Positions 34,752 to 40,590 of a stretch of DNA of 40,590 bases are shown piece by piece. This stretch comes from an uncultured Bacilli bacterium (GTDB lineage: Bacteria; Bacillota_I; Bacilli_A; RF39; UBA660). Under the pieces are notes generated by a model. That model did not search any database. It had not been told where the DNA came from and saw only the letters and a program-made list of their open reading frames with translations. Each line of letters starts with the position of its first letter. The first letter of the stretch is position 1. The DNA lies in assembly GCA_947598455.1 (NCBI GenBank), contig CANQFI010000001.1, forward strand, positions 1-40,590. The letters are read 5' to 3'. Both the position numbers and the translations under genes were made by a program.

Positions 34752-35060
34752 TTATTTTGATTGATATAATTGAGTAGTTTCATCATTTAAATTTTGTAAT
34801 TCAACATTAGTTGTATTAACTGAACTAATCAATGAAGATAATTCATTATTTAATCGTTCAAAAATTGGTTTTATATCACTTTCAAATGAAGAATCCATAA
34901 CATTACCTAAATTACCACCCATAGCAGTACCACCATTACCAAAGTAAGAAGATACCTTATTAATTATATCTCTCATTTTTGCATCGCTATCAGAAGCAGC
35001 ATCATTTGACTTTGATAAAACTGTTGACGCTTCTTCTTGAGTAAAACTTAAATCTGCCAT
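34752..35060 (-). CDS. WXG100-like small T7SS protein, 102 aa
   Basis: Two helices flank a Gly-rich turn (FGNGGTAMGGNLGN) in place of W-x-G; no Trp at all. Starts MADLSFTQEEASTVL and ends TTQLYQSK. Size and place fit an Esx-type partner protein (an EsxB-like member of a heterodimer is possible). SD AAGGAGG, 6 bases upstream. It lies directly before the double hairpin. Confidence 0.7.
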   Translation of the reverse strand: MADLSFTQEEASTVLSKSNDAASDSDAKMRDIINKVSSYFGNGGTAMGGNLGNVMDSSFESDIKPIFERLNNELSSLISSVNTTNVELQNLNDETTQLYQSK

Positions 35061-35082
35061 TTAATCGCCTCCTTATAAAAAA

Positions 35083-35397
35083 TTAATTACTTCCAATATT
35101 ATTACGTATACGATTTACACTCGTTCCTTCAGTTTCTTCAATGTTTTCAGCAGTTTGAGAAGCTTTTCCACTTTGTGTTAAAAGCATTTCAACATTGTCC
35201 TCAGCTCTTCTTACAGCTTCATCAACAGCTTCGTGTAAAGCGTTATAAACATCAGTTCCTTCTTCATATGCTAAACCAGCTGATGATAAAAAAGATGATG
35301 CATATTCTTCAAATAAAGTATGAAGATCTTCTGATGCCGTTTTTAAATCTGCTGAAGAAGCCTCTAATTCAGAAATATTTGCACTAAAAGTACTCAT
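35083..35397 (-). CDS. WXG100-like small T7SS protein, 104 aa
   Basis: Helix 1 (ASSADLKTASEDLHTLFEEY), a turn without Trp (SSAGLAYEEG), helix 2 (YNALHEAVDEAVRRAEDNVE) and a flexible tail. ATG 35397 is preferred to the preceding in-frame TTG because SD GGAGGTG is 5 bases away. It lies between esaB and the 102-aa gene, and may dimerise with the latter (inference). Confidence 0.7.
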   Translation of the reverse strand: MSTFSANISELEASSADLKTASEDLHTLFEEYASSFLSSAGLAYEEGTDVYNALHEAVDEAVRRAEDNVEMLLTQSGKASQTAENIEETEGTSVNRIRNNIGSN

Positions 35398-35409
35398 CAA
35401 TACACCTCC

Positions 35410-35667
35410 TTATATTAAAATTATTTTCGCACCATTTAAAATGTTGTTTTCTAAAAAAGTTTTATCAACATCATAAACAGCTCCATTATCAGCATTAATT
35501 AATGATAAATTTTCAGACATTGGAAAGCTTCCATGAGTCATATCACTAATTGCCTTGTTTAATAAGAATATAATTTCAATAGTCTTCTTATTAACAGGAA
35601 TAAAAACATTGTATCTTTCTTCAATGCTAGGTACAATCAAATCTATACAGACCTTATTATTATTCAT
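35410..35667 (-). CDS. esaB: EsaB/YukD-like ubiquitin-fold T7SS protein
   Basis: 85 aa. The beta-grasp pattern reads VCIDLIVPSIEERYNVFIPV, KTIEIIFLLNKAIS, LSLINADNGAVYDVDKTF and the terminal LNGAKIILI. YukD/EsaB is a conserved cytosolic part of Firmicutes ESX systems, needed for or regulating secretion. The frame is open to 35739, but GGAGG lies 9 bases before the ATG at 35667, so the short form is right. It is the first gene of unit 2. Confidence 0.85.
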   Translation of the reverse strand: MNNNKVCIDLIVPSIEERYNVFIPVNKKTIEIIFLLNKAISDMTHGSFPMSENLSLINADNGAVYDVDKTFLENNILNGAKIILI

Positions 35668-35766
35668 AACAAATCCTCCTATTAAAATAGTAGACTTAAG
35701 AATATATGATAGCCTCACCATTTCTGACCAATTCCCCATGACAATCGATTATACTCTTATATAACC

Positions 35767-35795
35767 ATAATACACTTAAAAAAAAGTAAAGTCAA
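35767..35795 (-). promoter_or_regulatory. Sigma-A-type promoter of T7SS unit 2
   Basis: TTGACT (35795-35790), 17 bases, TATTAT (35772-35767) on the minus strand, just after the essC terminator-like hairpin. Confidence 0.75.
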
Positions 35796-35796
35796 A

Positions 35797-35830
35797 CATT
35801 ATAAAGAGAGGTTAACACCAGTTAACCCCT
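35797..35830 (-). terminator. Probable terminator after essC
   Basis: Minus-strand AGGGGTTAAC, TGGT loop, GTTAACCTCT then CTTTATAAT. The stem is strong (10 bp, one G-U) but the T-run is poor, so read-through into unit 2 is likely. Confidence 0.55.
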
Positions 35831-38800
35831 ATAAAGTCTCATAAACTTCTTCTTCACCAATTTCAGAAATAACCTTTACTAAAACAGTTGTATTTCCATC
35901 TACATAATAACCAAAATTCTTTTCAAGTTTTGCGGATAATACTCTTGTAGACAATGTAGACTTAATAGTATATTGTGTACCCATACCATTACCAATCCAA
36001 ACACCTCTTGTACCTGAAACTGTATCTTTGTACCAAGATTCAAACTCACGTTTCTTAAGATTATCACTTGAATCTATAATAACAAAACGTACTTTTGGCA
36101 TTCCTTTGATCATTGAAATTAATCCACTAAATGCTCCATCAAATTCCGTACTTAACATATTTTTAAATTTATCTATTCCTACGATAAAACACACATATTC
36201 TCCGTAATCATTTAACGAATTAACATCAAATCCTGAATCTTTATATTTTGTATACATATCAAAAACTTGTTTACCAAAAATTTTAAAGTTATCTAAAATA
36301 CTATTATCATAATATGTTGCTAGACTTTTCAAATCTTTATAAGCTTTTTCTAAATCATAAACATAACAATTCTTTCCAAGTAAATTAATAACTTCTCTAA
36401 TAAATAAACCACCAAAGTTTTTAATTTCATTAAATTCCATACCAGTAATTATATTAACTGTACTTCTTGTTAAATCAAATGTTCTAACTTGAAGTGATTC
36501 TTTTTCAACACCGACAGGAACTGCACCAATTCCATTCATTTGATCAGAACAATAAGAAATACTTACAACTTCTGGTAAAACAGGAACTTTTGGTGCACTT
36601 TCTGGATATATTTTACATAATTCATTAATTTTATCTAAAACAAAAGTATTTAATTTTTCCTTTTCTGTTGGAACTGCAGCTTGGAATTCAAAAACATCTT
36701 TTAATTTAACTAAACCACGTCCTGATACATTAGCCGGTTCAATTTTTGTTCTAGAAAGTAATGAAGAATAATCATATTTATCATTCATTTGGAATACTAA
36801 ATGATTTGGTAAATACTGAGAAAGTCTACTTCTAATACCATTGGCTGTCGTTGATGTCATAACAAAATATACTCCATATTTTTGACAATCACGAGTAATA
36901 GTTGCCAATAAATCAAAAGTATCATCACCAAAATTTTCATTATATAATTCAAATCCATTAATAATAATGATAATATTAGGTATTATTTTGCCAGTTGCTT
37001 TTGAATATGAAATATAATCTCCACCAAAATCAGCAAATAATTTCTTTCTTTTAGCAACAATATCATTAATTACTTTCCATAAATTAATTACTTTATCTAC
37101 GTCATTTTGTAAAATAACATCACCAACTTGTGGTGCTTTACGATACATTTTTAATGTTTCAGAGCCAAAATCAAGTAAATACATATTAAGTTCCGCTGGT
37201 GAATAAGTAGTAATACAAGAATAAACTAATGAATTTATCATTTCTTCTTTACCACTATCTGCCATACCATAAATTATCCAGTTTCCACCAGTAGTAATCG
37301 GCATTGTAAGTAATCCTTGTTTTTGTAGATTAGGTGCATCATATTCACCAATAACCGGATTAATATCACAAGATATTTTCTTAAAGCTATATTTTTCTTT
37401 TAAAGCATCTATATAAATAATAGGTGATAACGCATTAAGCCATAGTTGTTTAACTTTAATATTTTCTTTCTTAGAAACATCTACTAAGTATTTCATTATA
37501 TTAGGAAGTTCTTCACCTTTTAAAATACCAGAGAAACTATTTTTTCCATCTTCAACAATCTTAATTGGCATACCTAAATTATCAACAAAAGTTATTGAAT
37601 TATCTATTTTTTTCTTTCTTACATCTGATTCATAGTAAGGCGCTCCAGTCCAAGCTGATTGTCCTAAAGCAAAGTATTCATCATAACCTACTTGTAAGAA
37701 AAAACGACCAGTTTCTTTTAATGAAGCAGCATCAGGTCTTTTAATCATTTCTTGACTATCTGATCTATCTTGTACCTTTAAACATACTTTAAACTTCGCA
37801 TTTGACCAAATTTGATCATTAACTACACCACTTGGTTTTTGTGTAGCTAATATTAAATGAACACCTAATGAACGACCAATACGAGCTGTCGAAATAAGTT
37901 CGTTCATAAAATCAGGTTGTTGTGCTTTTAATTCGGCAAACTCATCAGAAATTATAAATAAATGTGATATTGGTTCATCAACTTGACCATTACGATATAA
38001 TCTTTGATATTTATAAATATCTATTGTTGATTCTCCAACTTTATCACGTGCTTTATTAAATACTGCTTGACGTCTTTTAAGTTCACTTTGTAAAGAAGCT
38101 AAACTACGATTAATTTCACTAACATCTAAGTTTGTAATTGTCCCAGCTAAATGAGGCAATCTAAGTCCCGTTTCTCTATTTTCAAAAGCACCAGCTAAGC
38201 CACCACCTTTATAGTCAATCAATACGAACTGTACTTCATAAGGATGAAAATTAACTGCCATACTTAAAATAAATGTAATTATAAATTCTGATTTACCAGA
38301 ACCAGTCATACCAGCAATTAAACCATGTGGTCCATGAGCTTTTTCATGTAAATCTAATTTAAATAGTTCTCCATATTCATTAACTCCAATAGGTACAGAT
38401 AATGAATTAATCGGATCACTTTCTTTCCATTTTGATAAAGCATTTAATTGGTTAACATTAGATATATTATACATTTCCAAAAATGAATAAGAAGCTGGTA
38501 ATTGGAATTTACCACCATTTAAAGCAATTGGAATATTTGATAAAACATAAGTATATTTTTCGAGTGACCCATACATAAAATCAGGTACAAAATTAATTCT
38601 TCTACTATCTGATAGTACTCTTTCAAATACACCACCAGTACGTTCATCAACACTTATAAAATGTTCAACTTCATTAGGTAATGAATTTAATTTTTCCGTA
38701 AAAATAACTAAACTAATTCCCACATAATCAACAGATTCAATTAAAGAACGAATAACACTTACATTTCTAACTAAATCTATATCATCAGTAATAATTAAAT

Positions 38801-40496
38801 ATCTAGTTGATAATTTTAAAGCAGATTTTTGTCCTCCAATACTATCTCTACCTTCATTTGCTTCTTTTATACTACTAAGTAATTCTTCAAAATAAGAACT
38901 AATCTGTCCAATTTCATCACTATTGGTACCAAAAAATCTTATTGTTCTATTATCATCCCAAAAATATGGACAATCTTTAATATCTTCCCAAAACTTTTCA
39001 TTTTCTTTATTTGTAAACACACATACTTTTAAAGAATCATATCCATGATAAGCAAAAATTTGTAAAAGTAATCCTCTTAAGAAAGGATTAGTAACTACCC
39101 TTTGACCAATAACTGCTGTTATATACTTTTCTACAAAAGAATACGTAACAGGAACATTTTCAAGTAAAGTCGTTTCTTTTTCTAACTCTCTTAAATACCC
39201 CATTAAGTTATCTTCATCTTCCATAGAAAAATGTTCATCAGGGTAATTAACTTTAAAAAATGGTGGTATAGAACCTATACCTAATCTTAAAGATAAGAAA
39301 TCATAATCATCAACATTCTTTTCCCATAAATTTCTCTTTTTATACAAAATAATATCTCCAACATCTCTTAATGGAATATATTTTTCTATTAAAAGTTGTT
39401 GTTCTCTTTTCATTTCAAGTAAAAATTCTTCTCTTTTTTTATTAACATAATTACTATAAGTTGCTTGTCTTTTTCTTTCATAAACAACCTTTTTATGTTT
39501 ATTATACATTTTACTAATTGTTGGTAAAATTAACATACAACAAAGCATTGCCGCTGCTGTTAATAATGAAGGTAATGCCGTTGATAATGGTGTAGTTCCA
39601 TTTAAAACATTTGTTAAAGTCATAACCCCTGTCATCATAGAACTCATACCCATCATCATCATTGATCCCATAGTCAATATTGCAGGCATTTCCTCTTGTT
39701 TTTGTGCAGCAGGTGGTGGATCTATTACTAAATTTTTTTCTTCAATTCTTTCATCAAAACGAGGTGGCTTTAAAAAGTAATCCTCTTTTTTATACATTTC
39801 AATTACTGGATCTGGTTCTGTTGGTATTTTTGAATAATCTAATTCCTTAGTAATTCTCATATTAAACATTTGTGAATCAAATTTAACTAGTTTATTAGGA
39901 TTATTAATATAGAAAATATCTTTTATTATTGATAATTTTAATCCCAATATAAAAATAGTATCTCCATATCTCAAGTTTGCACTTACTGAGGGAATTCCAT
40001 TAATATACATTGGAATTTGAGGATTAACATTCGTAACGGAATATATTCCACTATTATAATCTATTTTCAATTGATTTCTAGCTACACCAGGTTGCTCATA
40101 TGAAATAATATTAGGATAATTAGAATCTCCACCATTATTCTGTGCTCCATTATTACCTATATACCATGTATTAGAGCCATTCAAGCCATTAATAGATATA
40201 TTTAATTGTAAAGCATTCTCATCATAAACTGGACAAGTATAAATAACATAACTATCACCCAACAATACATTTTTTAAAGTATAAAATTTTTCATACTCAA
40301 GCAATGTATCATCAACTACTGTACCATTTCTAAAAACTTTAACTTCACTATTACTTTTTAATACCCAATTACCATCAGAAGCTTCAACACTAACCAAGTT
40401 TTCTTTATTAGCATTAACAATCCAATAGTTACCAAAAATATCATTAGGAAGAGTTAAGTTTACTAATTTTGTAGCATCCATTAACATTATTTTCAT
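35829..40496 (-). CDS. essC: Type VII secretion FtsK/SpoIIIE-type ATPase EssC
   Basis: 1555 aa. Two FHA-like beta domains (about 1-95 and 100-215; RYGDTIFILGLKL) precede two membrane helices (about 275-335, Met-rich). Three FtsK-type ATPase modules follow. Module 1 has a complete Walker A, GLIAGMTGSGKSEFI (about 728), and Walker B LFIISDEFAELK (about 849). Module 2 has a changed P-loop, YGMADSGKEEM (about 1075). Module 3 (NIITGMEFNEIKNFG, about 1352) lacks the Lys. EssC is the membrane motor that recognises and exports WXG100 substrates. Frame opens at a GTG (40505), but GGGAG is only one base from it; ATG 40496 (MKIMLMDATKLVNL) is preferred. EsaA, EssA and EssB are not in the window. Confidence 0.95.
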   Translation of the reverse strand: MKIMLMDATKLVNLTLPNDIFGNYWIVNANKENLVSVEASDGNWVLKSNSEVKVFRNGTVVDDTLLEYEKFYTLKNVLLGDSYVIYTCPVYDENALQLNISINGLNGSNTWYIGNNGAQNNGGDSNYPNIISYEQPGVARNQLKIDYNSGIYSVTNVNPQIPMYINGIPSVSANLRYGDTIFILGLKLSIIKDIFYINNPNKLVKFDSQMFNMRITKELDYSKIPTEPDPVIEMYKKEDYFLKPPRFDERIEEKNLVIDPPPAAQKQEEMPAILTMGSMMMMGMSSMMTGVMTLTNVLNGTTPLSTALPSLLTAAAMLCCMLILPTISKMYNKHKKVVYERKRQATYSNYVNKKREEFLLEMKREQQLLIEKYIPLRDVGDIILYKKRNLWEKNVDDYDFLSLRLGIGSIPPFFKVNYPDEHFSMEDEDNLMGYLRELEKETTLLENVPVTYSFVEKYITAVIGQRVVTNPFLRGLLLQIFAYHGYDSLKVCVFTNKENEKFWEDIKDCPYFWDDNRTIRFFGTNSDEIGQISSYFEELLSSIKEANEGRDSIGGQKSALKLSTRYLIITDDIDLVRNVSVIRSLIESVDYVGISLVIFTEKLNSLPNEVEHFISVDERTGGVFERVLSDSRRINFVPDFMYGSLEKYTYVLSNIPIALNGGKFQLPASYSFLEMYNISNVNQLNALSKWKESDPINSLSVPIGVNEYGELFKLDLHEKAHGPHGLIAGMTGSGKSEFIITFILSMAVNFHPYEVQFVLIDYKGGGLAGAFENRETGLRLPHLAGTITNLDVSEINRSLASLQSELKRRQAVFNKARDKVGESTIDIYKYQRLYRNGQVDEPISHLFIISDEFAELKAQQPDFMNELISTARIGRSLGVHLILATQKPSGVVNDQIWSNAKFKVCLKVQDRSDSQEMIKRPDAASLKETGRFFLQVGYDEYFALGQSAWTGAPYYESDVRKKKIDNSITFVDNLGMPIKIVEDGKNSFSGILKGEELPNIMKYLVDVSKKENIKVKQLWLNALSPIIYIDALKEKYSFKKISCDINPVIGEYDAPNLQKQGLLTMPITTGGNWIIYGMADSGKEEMINSLVYSCITTYSPAELNMYLLDFGSETLKMYRKAPQVGDVILQNDVDKVINLWKVINDIVAKRKKLFADFGGDYISYSKATGKIIPNIIIIINGFELYNENFGDDTFDLLATITRDCQKYGVYFVMTSTTANGIRSRLSQYLPNHLVFQMNDKYDYSSLLSRTKIEPANVSGRGLVKLKDVFEFQAAVPTEKEKLNTFVLDKINELCKIYPESAPKVPVLPEVVSISYCSDQMNGIGAVPVGVEKESLQVRTFDLTRSTVNIITGMEFNEIKNFGGLFIREVINLLGKNCYVYDLEKAYKDLKSLATYYDNSILDNFKIFGKQVFDMYTKYKDSGFDVNSLNDYGEYVCFIVGIDKFKNMLSTEFDGAFSGLISMIKGMPKVRFVIIDSSDNLKKREFESWYKDTVSGTRGVWIGNGMGTQYTIKSTLSTRVLSAKLEKNFGYYVDGNTTVLVKVISEIGEEEVYETL

Positions 40497-40523
40497 ACTT
40501 GCCACACTCCCTATTCTCTAGTA

Positions 40524-40552
40524 ATTATATCTTAAATTAGATAGAAATACAA
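40524..40552 (-). promoter_or_regulatory. Sigma-A-type promoter of essC
   Basis: TTGTAT (40552-40547), 17 bases, TATAAT (40529-40524) on the minus strand, about 28 bases upstream of the start codon. Confidence 0.75.
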
Positions 40553-40555
40553 TAT

Positions 40556-40587
40556 AAAAGGAATTCATATTCTATCGAATTCCTTTT
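40556..40587. terminator. Terminator upstream of essC, works on either strand
   Basis: AAAAGGAATTC and GAATTCCTTTT form an 11-bp stem around a 10-base loop. On the minus strand it would end the gene to the right of the window and isolate essC. Confidence 0.75.
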
Positions 40588-40590
40588 TAT

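Noticed and set aside
35668..35739. N-terminal extension of EsaB
   Set aside because: The extra 24 codons run back towards the promoter, lack an SD and are not part of the ubiquitin fold.
1..40590. Mycoplasma-type code (TGA = Trp)
   Set aside because: Several genes end cleanly in TGA with ATGA overlaps, and conserved Trp positions use TGG.

Overview
This is a very AT-rich window in which every convincing gene lies on the minus strand, so transcription runs from right (40.5 kb) to left (1 bp). TGA is used as a stop (for example in the ATGA overlaps rsgA/rpe and spoIIGA/sigE) and Trp is TGG, so the standard bacterial code applies and this is not a code-4 mollicute. The gene content (SpoIIGA and pro-sigma-E next to ftsA-ftsZ, a PASTA kinase, a Firmicutes-type ESX/type VII secretion system, an infC-rpmI-rplT leader) points to Bacillota, class Bacilli. 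An uncultivated low-GC gut-type lineage (RF39/Erysipelotrichia-like) is my inference, not something the sequence proves.

Region 1 (1-5970): a surface-protein locus. Two paralogous secreted beta-propeller-like proteins (one cut by the window edge) flank a signal-peptide protein with a Pro-Glu repeat, a polytopic membrane protein and a decayed family 2 glycosyltransferase. Two of the products end in E-N-P-N-T, a transmembrane helix and a basic tail, which resembles a variant sortase signal.

Region 2 (5995-18350): conserved housekeeping in an order close to that of Bacillus subtilis. First come rlmN-prpC-prkC-rsgA-rpe (overlapping genes, one operon) and a membrane protein of unknown role. Next are spoIIGA-sigE, a zinc-ribbon membrane protein, ftsA-ftsZ, and infC-rpmI-rplT behind a strong promoter and a structured leader. 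L20 carries an unusual C-terminal domain.

Region 3 (18358-22500): a coiled-coil metallophosphoesterase and a HelD-type helicase, each with its own promoter.

Region 4 (22506-40590): a type VII secretion locus in three transcription units, each with a good promoter. Unit 1 is essC alone. Unit 2 (35.8-29.45 kb) is esaB/yukD, three small WXG100-type genes, a WXG-like protein with an imperfect-repeat tail, a 78-aa helical protein, a 920-aa modular protein and a DUF4176 gene followed by a terminator. Unit 3 (29.4-22.5 kb) repeats the same layout with diverged members: two small WXG100 genes, a WXG100 protein with a repeat tail, a WXG-like protein, a 139-aa helical protein, a 771-aa modular protein and a double DUF4176 gene followed by a terminator. 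In both units the second small WXG gene is followed by a short hairpin and then a 20-21 bp near-perfect hairpin whose outer 12 bases are nearly the same. This duplicated cassette, with tails exchanged between members and no recognisable toxin, is the least familiar part of the window.
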